From Erysipelotrichaceae bacterium (GTDB taxonomy: Bacteria; Bacillota_I; Bacilli_A; Erysipelotrichales; Erysipelotrichaceae): DNA of 8,207 bases. This document shows, in pieces, positions 1 to 6,109 of this stretch (position 1 is its first letter; each line of letters opens with the position of its first letter). The DNA lies in contig JAFWFB010000127.1 in the NCBI GenBank assembly GCA_017512625.1, forward strand, positions 1 to 8,207. The letters run 5' to 3'. The position numbers and the translations under genes are program-made. The notes under the pieces are model-generated. The model was not told the DNA's origin, made no database searches, and saw only the letters and a list, made by a program, of their open reading frames with translations.

Positions 1-397
1 ATTCGACGGATATCCGAGAACTCTGGAACAGGCCATCGACCTGGACAAGATACTGGGATCACTGAATATGAAGATCGATCATATCATCGACTTAAAGGTC
101 GATGACGAGATCCTCAAAGACCGGATCACCGGCAGAAGGACCTGCAAGAACTGCAAGGAGATCTACCACATAAGAAACAAACCTTCCAAGGTCGAAGGTA
201 TCTGTGATGTATGCGGAGGTGAACTGGTCCAGAGGAAAGATGATACTCTGGATGCGCTGAGCACCAGACTCGATGCTTACTATGCATCAACAAAACCGGT
301 TATTGAATATTATGAAAAGACGGGACTTGTGAAGACTATCGATGCCTCCAAGAAGGCAGAAGAAGTCTTTGAAGATATCAGGTCCCTGCTGGGGTAA
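1..397 (+). CDS. adk: Adenylate kinase, zinc-LID type, C-terminal part (5' end outside window)
   Basis: Adenylate kinase interconverts ATP + AMP and 2 ADP in the cytoplasm. The frame is open from base 2, so 131 residues are visible and roughly 80 N-terminal residues, including the P-loop, lie left of the window. The first visible residues, FDGYPRTLEQA, are the family's conserved D-G-(F/Y)-P-R-T segment of the AMP/nucleotide site. The LID carries GRRTCKNC at about 139-163 and CDVC at about 203-214. These two CxxC pairs form the structural zinc site typical of Gram-positive adenylate kinases. The R-x-D-D segment and the C-terminal helix follow, ending at TAA 395-397. An internal ATG at 68 is not the start, because the conserved motif lies upstream of it in the same frame. 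The map start codon follows two bases after the stop, so the genes are probably translationally coupled. secY is expected upstream but is not visible. Confidence 0.97.
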   Translation, partial: FDGYPRTLEQAIDLDKILGSLNMKIDHIIDLKVDDEILKDRITGRRTCKNCKEIYHIRNKPSKVEGICDVCGGELVQRKDDTLDALSTRLDAYYASTKPVIEYYEKTGLVKTIDASKKAEEVFEDIRSLLG

Positions 398-399
398 AC

Positions 400-1152
400 A
401 TGATAACTCTGAGATCACCTAGAGAGATCGAGCTTATGGATCAGGCCGGAACGATCATAGCTCTGGTCCACAAGAAAATGAAAGAGATCATCGTTCCGGG
501 CATCAGTACTTATGAGATAGATAGGATAGCTGAGCAGGTGATCAGAGAGAACGGTGCCATACCTACAGAGAAAGGTTATCAGGGATTCCCGTGTGCAAGC
601 TGTACGTCGGTCAACGACATGCTTGTACACGGAATACCTGACAGGAAGACCATACTTAAGGATGGTGACATCATAACCGTCGACGTCGTAGCCACCTACA
701 AGGGTTACATGGCCGACAGCGGATGGAGCTATACCGTAGGCAATGTCAGGCCGGAAGTCATCGAATTCATGAAGGTGACGGAAGAAGCTCTTTACAAGGG
801 CATTGAACAGGCGGTTCCCGGTAACCATATCGGCGACATATCCAACGCGATACAGACCTATGTCGAAGCGCACGGATACTCGCTGCCGATAGAATATACG
901 GGACACGGCATCGGCACACATATGCATGAAGAACCCTACGTTCCTAATGTAGGCAGACCCGGCACAGGCGAACTTCTCAAGAAGGGCATGTGCATCGCCA
1001 TCGAACCGATGACGTTCATGGGAAAGCCGCACTGCTATACGCTGAGTGACGGCTGGGGCGTCAAGTCCCGCGATCATTCGCTGGCGGCACATTACGAACA
1101 CACCGTAGCCATCCTGGAAGATGGCGCCAAGATTCTGACAAAGGAGGACTAA
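400..1152 (+). CDS. map: Methionine aminopeptidase, type I
   Basis: The enzyme removes the initiator methionine from nascent proteins in the cytoplasm. The 250-residue length is normal for a bacterial type Ia enzyme with no N-terminal zinc-finger extension. All dinuclear metal ligands can be placed: D95 ([10 protein letters not shown]), D106 (MADSGWSY), H169 ([13 protein letters not shown]), E202 (AIEPM) and E233 (HYEHT). The substrate-site histidines are H77 (LVHGIP) and H176. The ATG lies two bases after the adk stop and has only a weak GGGG upstream, so initiation probably depends on translation of adk. The 3' end carries AAGGAGG, which is the ribosome binding site of infA. The adk-map-infA order is classical for the secY end of the ribosomal protein cluster. 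A 262-residue open frame on the opposite strand is a shadow of this gene. Confidence 0.98.
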   Translation: MITLRSPREIELMDQAGTIIALVHKKMKEIIVPGISTYEIDRIAEQVIRENGAIPTEKGYQGFPCASCTSVNDMLVHGIPDRKTILKDGDIITVDVVATYKGYMADSGWSYTVGNVRPEVIEFMKVTEEALYKGIEQAVPGNHIGDISNAIQTYVEAHGYSLPIEYTGHGIGTHMHEEPYVPNVGRPGTGELLKKGMCIAIEPMTFMGKPHCYTLSDGWGVKSRDHSLAAHYEHTVAILEDGAKILTKED

Positions 1153-1156
1153 GTAT

Positions 1157-1375
1157 TTGGCAAAACAGGACGTTATTGAAATCGAAGGTTTGGTAACCGA
1201 CACGTTGCCAAACGCTCAGTTCAAGGTGAAACTGGAGAACGGACACGAGATCCTGGCTCACGTTTCCGGTAAAATCCGTATGCATTACATCCGCATTTTA
1301 CCGGGTGATAGAGTGACCGTGGAAATTTCACCTTACGATCTAACACGTGGGCGTATTACATTCAGACATAAGTAG
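1157..1375 (+). CDS. infA: Translation initiation factor IF-1 (TTG start)
   Basis: IF-1 binds the A site of the 30S subunit during initiation and helps IF-2 and IF-3 select the start codon. The 72-residue product starts (M)[10 protein letters not shown] and continues as a single S1/OB-fold domain with the conserved [19 protein letters not shown] segment, the full family length. The start is TTG at 1157-1159. The family N-terminus (M)AK-D-IE begins exactly there, and AAGGAGG at 1141-1147 is nine bases upstream, inside the 3' end of map. There is no in-frame ATG nearby. The gene lies four bases after the map stop, so it is probably coupled to map. A weak start codon on an initiation factor could allow feedback control of its synthesis, but that is inference. 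Confidence 0.97.
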   Translation: MAKQDVIEIEGLVTDTLPNAQFKVKLENGHEILAHVSGKIRMHYIRILPGDRVTVEISPYDLTRGRITFRHK

Positions 1376-1395
1376 TCTATAGGGAGGAAGAAAAG

Positions 1396-1509
1396 ATGAA
1401 AGTTAGACCATCTGTAAAACCAATGTGCGAAAAATGTCGCGTTATCAAGCGTAAAGGTCGCGTTATGGTTATTTGTGAAAACCCTAAACACAAACAAAGA
1501 CAAGGTTAA
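1396..1509 (+). CDS. rpmJ: 50S ribosomal protein L36 (bL36), zinc-binding form
   Basis: A 37-residue protein, the standard length for bL36, starting [11 protein letters not shown]. It has the CCCH zinc-ribbon ligands C11, C14, C27 and H32, so this is the zinc-containing (C+) paralogue rather than the zinc-free one that some bacteria induce under zinc starvation. The ribosome binding site GGGAGG at 1382-1387 is eight bases before the ATG. It lies between infA and rpsM, its usual place in the alpha operon. The rpsM ribosome binding site overlaps its stop codon. Confidence 0.97.
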   Translation: MKVRPSVKPMCEKCRVIKRKGRVMVICENPKHKQRQG

Positions 1510-1528
1510 GGAGGCATAGGGATTATTA

Positions 1529-1894
1529 ATGGCACGTATTGCTGGTGTTGACATTCCACGTGACAAACGTGTAGTAGTGTCACTGACATACATTTATGGT
1601 GTTGGACTTCCAACAGCCAAGAAAATTCTTGCAGAATGCGGAATCAGTGAAGATATTCGAGTCAAGGATCTGACCGATGAACAGGTCAATGATCTGAGAA
1701 AATCTCTCGAAGGAACCAAGCTCGAGGGTGATTTAAGACGTGATAACCAGTTAAACGTCAAGCGTTTAATGGAGATTGCCTGCTATCGCGGTATCAGACA
1801 CAGAAGAGGCCTTCCTGTAAGAGGACAGAGAACCAAAACAAATGCACGTACACGTAAAGGACCACGTCGTACCGTTGCTAATAAGAAGAAATAG
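1529..1894 (+). CDS. rpsM: 30S ribosomal protein S13 (uS13)
   Basis: S13 sits in the head of the 30S subunit and contacts the P-site tRNA and 50S bridges. The 121-residue product begins [15 protein letters not shown], the canonical N-terminus. It has the family's helical core ([14 protein letters not shown]) and the basic C-terminal tail [18 protein letters not shown] that reaches toward the tRNA. The best Shine-Dalgarno core, AAGGAGG at 1508-1514, is 14 bases from the ATG, which is rather far. A second partial site, TAGGGA at 1517-1522, has better spacing. No alternative in-frame start lies between them, so the start is secure from the protein sequence. Confidence 0.98.
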   Translation: MARIAGVDIPRDKRVVVSLTYIYGVGLPTAKKILAECGISEDIRVKDLTDEQVNDLRKSLEGTKLEGDLRRDNQLNVKRLMEIACYRGIRHRRGLPVRGQRTKTNARTRKGPRRTVANKKK

Positions 1895-1913
1895 TCGATA
1901 GGAGGAAATAATT

Positions 1914-2306
1914 ATGGCAAAACAGAAAACAGTCGCACGTAAAAGACGTGTAAAAAAGAATATTGCCAAGGGTGTAGCACATATTCATTCAACATTTAAT
2001 AACACTATCGTTACTATTACTGATGAAGCAGGAAATGCGATCTCTTGGTCAAGTGCAGGTGCACTGGGATATAAAGGTTCAAGAAAATCAACTCCATACG
2101 CAGCTCAGATGGTTGGTGAAGCCGCTGCTAAGGCCGCTTACGACCAGGGTATGCGTCATGTCGAAGTAAGTGTAAAGGGTATCGGTCCGGGTAGAGAAGC
2201 TGCCATCAGATCAATTCATGGCTGCGGAATCGATATCACATCGATCAACGATGTAACTCCAATTCCTCATAACGGATGCCGTCCACCTAAGAAACCTAGA
2301 GGTTAG
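1914..2306 (+). CDS. rpsK: 30S ribosomal protein S11 (uS11)
   Basis: S11 lies on the platform of the 30S subunit near the mRNA exit and the E site. The 130-residue length is normal. The core motifs [37 protein letters not shown] and [15 protein letters not shown] are characteristic. It ends with the conserved HNGCRPPKK segment and a short PRG tail. AGGAGG at 1900-1905 is eight bases before the ATG. The TAG stop at 2304-2306 overlaps the rpoA ribosome binding site. In many Clostridia rpsD follows here; it is absent, and rpoA begins eleven bases later. Confidence 0.98.
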   Translation: MAKQKTVARKRRVKKNIAKGVAHIHSTFNNTIVTITDEAGNAISWSSAGALGYKGSRKSTPYAAQMVGEAAAKAAYDQGMRHVEVSVKGIGPGREAAIRSIHGCGIDITSINDVTPIPHNGCRPPKKPRG

Positions 2307-2316
2307 GAGGATATTG

Positions 2317-3282
2317 ATGAACAAGTTTGAACGAGCCAGAATTGAGATCAAAGAAGAAGATCTTACCACTAACTTCGGTCGTTTCCTGATCGAACCGCTC
2401 GAAAGAGGATTCGCAACAACTTTAGGAAATGCTATCCGCCGTGTTATGATCAGTTCCCTTCCGGGTGCTGCTGTCTACTCGGTCAAGATTGACAATGTTT
2501 TCCATGAGTTCACGACCGTCAAGGGCGTTAAGGAAGATGTAACCATGATCATCCTGAATCTTAAGTCACTTATCCTTAAGATCAATGATGATGAGCCTCA
2601 TGCCTTACGTATCGATGCTTTCGGACCAAAGGTAGTTACCGCTGCTGATATCGAATTACCGGCCGGCGTTGAATGCCTCAATCCGGAATTGGTCATCTGT
2701 ACCCTTGAGGAAGACAGCGAGATCCACATGGAAATGATGGCTAAGATCGGTCGCGGCTATGTCTCCAATGAAGAGAACAAGCGCATCTATCAGGCTACAT
2801 CGCAGGGTATCGGTACCATCTATACCGATTCCATCTATACTCCGGTCGTTAAGGCTAATTTCCAGGCTGAGCCGACCAGAGTCGGAGAAAGCACCAAGTA
2901 CGATCGTCTGATCCTCGAGGTCACGACCGATGGTACTATTTCACCGAGAGAATCTATCGCTTTAGCAAGTAAGATTTTAATGGATCACTTAGAGATTCTT
3001 ACTCACATTGATGAAGCTGTGGCTGAAGGTGAATCATTGATCAAAGACAAGATCGCTGAAAAGGCTAATAACAAGACCAACATGATCATCGAGGAATTAG
3101 ACCTGTCAGTAAGAAGTTACAACTGCCTGAAGCGTCATGGTATTTCTACAGTTGAAGAACTGATCGAAATGACCGAAGACGATCTGATGAAAGTCAGAAA
3201 TCTGGGCAAGAAGTCTTTGAAGGAAGTTAAAGATAAAGTACACGCTTTGAATCTTGAATTCAGAAGAGTTAATAAGGAGTAA
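2317..3282 (+). CDS. rpoA: RNA polymerase alpha subunit
   Basis: Alpha dimerises to nucleate assembly of RNA polymerase, and its C-terminal domain binds UP elements and activators. I take the ATG at 2317, giving 321 residues starting [11 protein letters not shown]. An in-frame TTG at 2314 would add one residue but is only three bases from AGGAGG (2305-2310), whereas the ATG has six. The N-terminal domain (about 1-232) contains [20 protein letters not shown] and [13 protein letters not shown]. After a linker, the C-terminal domain (about 248-321) has [13 protein letters not shown], with R266 matching the UP-element-contacting Arg265 of E. coli, and [11 protein letters not shown]. The length is normal and the protein is complete. 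rplQ follows after five bases. Confidence 0.98.
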   Translation: MNKFERARIEIKEEDLTTNFGRFLIEPLERGFATTLGNAIRRVMISSLPGAAVYSVKIDNVFHEFTTVKGVKEDVTMIILNLKSLILKINDDEPHALRIDAFGPKVVTAADIELPAGVECLNPELVICTLEEDSEIHMEMMAKIGRGYVSNEENKRIYQATSQGIGTIYTDSIYTPVVKANFQAEPTRVGESTKYDRLILEVTTDGTISPRESIALASKILMDHLEILTHIDEAVAEGESLIKDKIAEKANNKTNMIIEELDLSVRSYNCLKRHGISTVEELIEMTEDDLMKVRNLGKKSLKEVKDKVHALNLEFRRVNKE

Positions 3283-3287
3283 GAAGT

Positions 3288-3626
3288 ATGAATAATCGTA
3301 AATTAGGACGTACTGCTGATCATCGTAAAGCTTTATTAAGGAACCAGGCTACCGCTTTGATTCTTAAGGAAAAGATCGAAACTACCGAGATGAAGGCAAT
3401 GGAATTAAGATCGGTAGTAGACAATCTGATCACTTTAGGCAAGAAAGGTGACCTGGCATCCAGACGTAGCATTGCTTCTTATGTTTTTGACGAAGAGGCT
3501 GTCAAGAAAGTCTGCGATGAACTGGCTACCAGATACAGCAGCCGTAACGGTGGTTACACCAGAGTTACCAAAACAGGTGTCAGAAGGGGCGACGCTGCTC
3601 CGATGGCAACCATCGAATTAGTATAG
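3288..3626 (+). CDS. rplQ: 50S ribosomal protein L17 (bL17)
   Basis: L17 binds 23S rRNA near the peptide exit tunnel opening. The 112-residue product starts [20 protein letters not shown]. It has the conserved [23 protein letters not shown] segment and the C-terminal [20 protein letters not shown](T)IELV, all diagnostic of bL17. AAGGAG at 3274-3279 lies at the end of rpoA, eight bases before the ATG. It is the last gene of the ribosomal operon here; a strong terminator follows 21 bases after the stop. The ecfA/ecfT-truA genes that often follow in Bacillota are not present. Confidence 0.98.
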   Translation: MNNRKLGRTADHRKALLRNQATALILKEKIETTEMKAMELRSVVDNLITLGKKGDLASRRSIASYVFDEEAVKKVCDELATRYSSRNGGYTRVTKTGVRRGDAAPMATIELV

Positions 3627-3647
3627 TATTTATATTGATCAAATCTT

Positions 3648-3676
3648 AAAAGCCCTTTGCATGAAGGGCTTTTTTA
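3648..3676 (+). terminator. Intrinsic terminator of the ribosomal protein operon
   Basis: The stem AAAAGCCCTT pairs with AAGGGCTTTT around a six-base loop TGCATG (3658-3663), and its 3' arm runs into a T6 tract. The GC-rich core is GCCC/GGGC (3652-3655 with 3666-3669). It lies just downstream of rplQ and should end the alpha-operon transcript. The matching A run on the other side makes it weakly bidirectional. Confidence 0.93.
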
Positions 3677-3706
3677 ATGCTTTAAACAGTAGTGACAAAC
3701 TGATGT

Positions 3707-3736
3707 TTTATGTTATATCAGATGCAAATGTATAAT
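3707..3736 (+). promoter_or_regulatory. Candidate promoter for the small ORF at 3743
   Basis: A perfect TATAAT lies at 3731-3736. The -35 is poor: TTTATG at 3707-3712 with an 18-base spacer, or TTATGT at 3708-3713 with 17. Transcription would begin near 3742-3744, right at the GTG start codon of the downstream small ORF. A second, weaker pair (GTGACA at 3692-3697 with TATATC at 3714-3719) is also possible. The call rests on the -10 match and on the strong terminator immediately upstream, which means downstream genes need a new promoter. Confidence 0.4.
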
Positions 3737-3742
3737 TAAGAT

Positions 3743-3886
3743 GTGGATGAAGAATTGCTGAATAAGCTTCTGGAACGGGGTTATAGCGAACAGAAAGCTA
3801 TGACGATCATAAATGATCTAAAAGCTGAGGAAGAACATCTGGTTTTCTTTAGGTTCCAGGAATTATATAATGATTCTAAAGACTGA
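3743..3886 (+). CDS. Small hypothetical protein, 47 aa, GTG start, possibly leaderless
   Basis: I do not recognise this protein. The frame runs from GTG 3743 to TGA 3884-3886, with an in-frame TAA at 3737-3739 just upstream, so GTG is the earliest usable start. The product, beginning (M)DEELLNKLLERGYSEQKA and ending FQELYNDSKD, is charged and predicted mostly helical. LLERGYSEQKAMTIINDL resembles a short three-helix (UBA-like) element by eye only. No Shine-Dalgarno sequence is visible at the right distance. The -10 box at 3731-3736 would place transcription start at the GTG itself, so translation may be leaderless. The next internal start, ATG at 3800, would leave 28 residues. The absence of stop codons, the protein-like composition and its position ahead of the broken gene at 3913 support it moderately. 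Confidence 0.5.
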   Translation: MDEELLNKLLERGYSEQKAMTIINDLKAEEEHLVFFRFQELYNDSKD

Positions 3887-3899
3887 TTTCTATAGCAAT

Positions 3900-3905
3900 A
3901 GGAGG
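3900..3905 (+). promoter_or_regulatory. Shine-Dalgarno site without a canonical start codon
   Basis: AGGAGG is an excellent ribosome binding site, but the triplet seven bases downstream (3913-3915) is ATA and no ATG, GTG or TTG lies at a usable distance. It marks the original start of the damaged gene at 3913-4195. Confidence 0.65.
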
Positions 3906-3912
3906 ATTAATT

Positions 3913-4195
3913 ATAACAAGCGAAATTGAACACTGACCGTTACATGCAATTCAACTGATGAAATAAAGAAGATCAAAGATCTGTTTGATTCTTTTATGGC
4001 GGAGAATACCGTTATAAGGATCACAAGCCGGAGACTGAGACTGTCTTTGATCCTCATGAGTTCGATGATTTCTTTGGCGATGAGGACGAAGATGAAGACT
4101 TCCTCGATGATGAACCGGGTGAAGGAGCTGCTGTCACCTCTAACTTCTACGTCTACGAAAACGGCGAATTAAAAAAAATAACTGCAAACATATAA
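3913..4195 (+). pseudogene. Broken small acidic-protein gene (start lost, two -1 frame breaks)
   Basis: Not a family I recognise. Three open stretches join into one 94-residue reading. From ATA 3913 comes (M)TSEIE. Restoring one base at about 3928-3932 (GAACAC read as GAAACAC) gives TLTVTCNSTDEIKKIKDLFDSF. Restoring one T in the T run at 3992-3995 gives YGGEYRYKDHKPETETVFD, then a highly acidic stretch (FGDEDEDEDFLDDEPGEG) and the end YVYENGELKKITANI, stopping at TAA 4193-4195. The last 68 codons contain no ATG, GTG or TTG and begin right after an in-frame TGA (3986-3988), so they can only have been read from upstream. Intact codon-like composition after both breaks suggests very recent decay, or assembly/sequencing indels in short homopolymers. 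The changed start (ATG to ATA) is a substitution, which makes true decay more likely. Confidence 0.6.
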
Positions 4196-4200
4196 ATTGA

Positions 4201-4219
4201 GGATAGCTTAATGCTATCC
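4201..4219 (+). promoter_or_regulatory. Hairpin immediately upstream of the membrane-protein ribosome binding site
   Basis: GGATAGC (4201-4207) pairs perfectly with GCTATCC (4213-4219) around a five-base loop TTAAT. No T tract follows; instead GGAGG (4225-4229) comes six bases later. It is therefore not a normal terminator. It could shield or space the ribosome binding site, stabilise the 5' end, or be an inverted-repeat operator. The function is inference. Confidence 0.45.
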
Positions 4220-4233
4220 GGTTTGGAGGCGAA

Positions 4234-5814
4234 ATGAAAAATAAGCTTATAAAATTCCTGGTGCTGTTTGTGCTTACTGCCCTTTTGCTATACACATTCA
4301 CACCGGCCCTCAATCTTAAGAGCAAAGGTTTCTACGTACTGCTCATTTTCCTTTGCATCGTTTACATGGTGATGAACCTGGACTTGCGCAAAGTCGCAGT
4401 GGAAAACGATGCTAAGAAATTATTCAAGTATACTATCGGCGGAGTCGATCTGAAGATCGCTTTCGGGATCATCGTCTTAAGTCTGATCTTGATCCTTGGT
4501 TCTTCGATCGTCTTCTCTCCGCTTTTCAATGCTAAGGCTCACGCCAACCGTATCAATATCGTGGTTACCGACTTTACCGAAGTGCCGGAATATGAATTCG
4601 GTAAGACCGCGATCATCGACCGCAAGTCTTCCGTCCTTTTAGGCGATAAGACCATGGGTCAGATGGTCGATCTGGTATCCCAGTACAATGTCTCTGAGGA
4701 ATACTCACAAGTCGATTACCAGGGCGGAACCTACAGGGTATCGCCTTTGGCCCACGCCAGCTTTATCAAATTCCTGAAGAATAAGACCGTACCTGGTTAT
4801 GTCATCGTCAATACGACGACCGGTGTGGCCCGCTTCGTGGAAGTCGAGATGAAATATACCAATAGTGCTTATTTCAATGACAACCTGATGCGTAAGCTGT
4901 TCTTCTCATATCCGACCAAGATCTTTGGCGAACCGACTTTCGAGATCGATGAAGAAGGACATCCATACTACATTGCTACCACTTATACCTATAAGGGTAT
5001 TGGCGACATCAAGATGGTCGAAGGAGCAGTGATCCTTGATCCATGTGATGGTTCTTCAACCTATTACAAAGTAGAAGATCTTCCGACTTGGGTAGACAGG
5101 ATCTATCCGGAATATCTGGTTACGGAAGAGCTCAATGAAAACGGTCTTTACAGCAATGGTTTCTTCAATTCCAAGATCGGTCAGCAGGGAGTCACCCAGG
5201 TATCCGAAGGATATAACTATATCTCCAAGGAAGGCGATATTTGGCTTTATACAGGCCTTACCAGCATCGTTTCCGATGAATCCAATATCGGCTTCTATCT
5301 GGTAAATCTGCGTACTCACGAGGCGCAAAAGATCCTGATCAGCGCTTCGACAGAGTATGCGGCAATGGAATCGGTTGAAGGTGAAGTGCTCAACTACGGC
5401 TATACCTCAACTTTCCCGACCCTGATCAATGTCAACAATAAGCCGATCTATCTTACTTCCTTGAAGGACAGCGCCGGACTGGTCAAGATGTATGCGGTGC
5501 TGGATGCTCAGGATTATCAGCAGGTCTATGTTGAAAAGGCTGACCGCAATACCGAAGAGATCCTGCTCAATCTGATCAGCAATCTCAGCGATGTATCGCA
5601 TATCGATTCCGATCTTACTGAGGAAAAGACCTTAAGGATCCAGGAGATCGATAAGGTAATGATCGATGGTGATACCTACTATTACCTTAAAGCAGACGAT
5701 CAGATCTATACCATTAAGGCAACGCAAAACAATGCACCAAGCATCGTCTTCCTAAAAGCCGGCGATGTCATCGATGTCAAGCTTAATGGCAATGTCATCC
5801 TGGAGATCAAGTAA
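4234..5814 (+). CDS. Membrane-anchored protein with large extracytoplasmic domain, function unknown
   Basis: I cannot assign a family. The 526-residue product has three hydrophobic segments: about 5-25 (LIKFLVLFVLTALLLYTF), 33-49 (FYVLLIFLCIVYMVM) and 73-97 (IAFGIIVLSLILILGSSIVF). A basic loop, LRKVAVENDAKKLFKY (about 51-66), separates the last two. By the positive-inside rule the N-terminus and this loop are cytoplasmic, and the remaining ~430 residues lie outside. The outer part is rich in beta-prone, aromatic segments (GYVIVNTTTGVARFVE, HPYYIATTYTYKG, DLPTWVDRIYPEYL), suggesting one or more globular beta domains. I see no catalytic signature, LPxTG or lipobox. Only two cysteines are present (41 and 271). 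GGAGG at 4225-4229 is four bases before the ATG. It has its own terminator and codon use like its neighbours. A sensing, cell-envelope or scaffolding role would be a guess. Confidence 0.9.
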   Translation: MKNKLIKFLVLFVLTALLLYTFTPALNLKSKGFYVLLIFLCIVYMVMNLDLRKVAVENDAKKLFKYTIGGVDLKIAFGIIVLSLILILGSSIVFSPLFNAKAHANRINIVVTDFTEVPEYEFGKTAIIDRKSSVLLGDKTMGQMVDLVSQYNVSEEYSQVDYQGGTYRVSPLAHASFIKFLKNKTVPGYVIVNTTTGVARFVEVEMKYTNSAYFNDNLMRKLFFSYPTKIFGEPTFEIDEEGHPYYIATTYTYKGIGDIKMVEGAVILDPCDGSSTYYKVEDLPTWVDRIYPEYLVTEELNENGLYSNGFFNSKIGQQGVTQVSEGYNYISKEGDIWLYTGLTSIVSDESNIGFYLVNLRTHEAQKILISASTEYAAMESVEGEVLNYGYTSTFPTLINVNNKPIYLTSLKDSAGLVKMYAVLDAQDYQQVYVEKADRNTEEILLNLISNLSDVSHIDSDLTEEKTLRIQEIDKVMIDGDTYYYLKADDQIYTIKATQNNAPSIVFLKAGDVIDVKLNGNVILEIK

Positions 5815-5820
5815 ATATTA

Positions 5821-5845
5821 AAGGCCCTTATTAAGGGCCTTTTTT
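5821..5845 (+). terminator. Intrinsic terminator after the membrane-protein gene
   Basis: AAGGCCCTT (5821-5829) pairs perfectly with AAGGGCCTT (5833-5841) around a three-base loop ATT, followed by a T tract to 5845. It starts six bases after the stop codon of the upstream gene. Confidence 0.93.
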
Positions 5846-5870
5846 ATTTAGGAAAATCCTATGTATGATA

Positions 5871-5899
5871 TTGCGAAGAAAAAAATACTATGTTATTAT
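5871..5899 (+). promoter_or_regulatory. Promoter of the tRNA-Asn/tRNA-Glu unit
   Basis: TTGCGA (5871-5876) and TATTAT (5894-5899) are separated by exactly 17 bases, a good sigma-A type promoter. Transcription would start near 5906, about five bases before the mature tRNA-Asn end. The terminator just upstream isolates it from the preceding gene. Confidence 0.7.
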
Positions 5900-5910
5900 A
5901 TTTAAGCACT

Positions 5911-5986
5911 GCCTGAATAGCTCAGTCGGTAGAGCAACTGGCTGTTAACCAGTGGGTCACAGGTTCGAGTCCTGTTTCAGGCGCCA
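5911..5986 (+). tRNA. tRNA-Asn (anticodon GTT)
   Basis: A complete 76-base cloverleaf with encoded CCA. The acceptor stem GCCTGAA pairs with TTCAGGC, the D stem is GCTC/GAGC, and the anticodon stem ACTGG/CCAGT surrounds loop CTGTTAA with anticodon GTT at 5944-5946. The T stem ACAGG/CCTGT holds loop TTCGAGT. The discriminator is G, as is typical of tRNA-Asn. tRNA-Glu follows after six bases, so both are cut from one transcript. Confidence 0.98.
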
Positions 5987-5992
5987 TTATTT

Positions 5993-6069
5993 GGCTCGTT
6001 GGTGAAGTGGCTTAACACACCGCCCTTTCACGGCGGCATTCACGAGTTCGAATCTCGTACGAGTCACCA
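5993..6069 (+). tRNA. tRNA-Glu (anticodon TTC)
   Basis: A complete 77-base cloverleaf with encoded CCA. The acceptor stem GGCTCGT pairs with ACGAGTC with one G-T wobble. The anticodon stem CCGCC/GGCGG surrounds loop CTTTCAC with anticodon TTC at 6027-6029. The T arm is ACGAG-TTCGAAT-CTCGT. In Gram-positive bacteria this tRNA also supplies Gln-tRNA through the amidotransferase route and glutamate for haem synthesis in some lineages; neither can be judged from this window. Confidence 0.97.
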
Positions 6070-6080
6070 ATAGAACGAAT

Positions 6081-6109
6081 AAAAAACTAACGTTAAGTTA
6101 GTTTTTTTT
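6081..6109 (+). terminator. Shared bidirectional terminator (tRNAs and efflux operon)
   Basis: AACTAAC (6085-6091) pairs with GTTAGTT (6097-6103) around loop GTTAA. It is flanked by A6 on the left and T8 on the right, so each strand has a U tract after the hairpin. The plus strand ends the tRNA transcript. The minus strand ends the metal-efflux operon, whose TAA stop (6108-6110) shares two bases with the T run. Confidence 0.9.

Noticed and set aside
415..1203. 262-codon open frame on the minus strand
   Set aside because: It is antisense to map, which has every catalytic residue; this reading is a mirror of its codon bias with no family features.
2314..2316. TTG as the rpoA start
   Set aside because: It is only three bases from the Shine-Dalgarno core; the adjacent ATG at 2317 has better spacing and matches the family N-terminus.
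3996..4172. Open frame from ATG 3996 overlapping the broken acidic gene
   Set aside because: It has no ribosome binding site and a low-complexity Ser/Met/Thr/Leu/Lys composition typical of an out-of-frame reading of Asp/Glu-rich codons.
4201..4219. Hairpin as an intrinsic terminator
   Set aside because: No T tract follows; the sequence goes directly into a ribosome binding site.
4140..4325. 61-codon minus-strand frame upstream of the membrane protein
   Set aside because: It overlaps the broken gene and the start of the membrane-protein gene, lacks a ribosome binding site and has an arbitrary composition.
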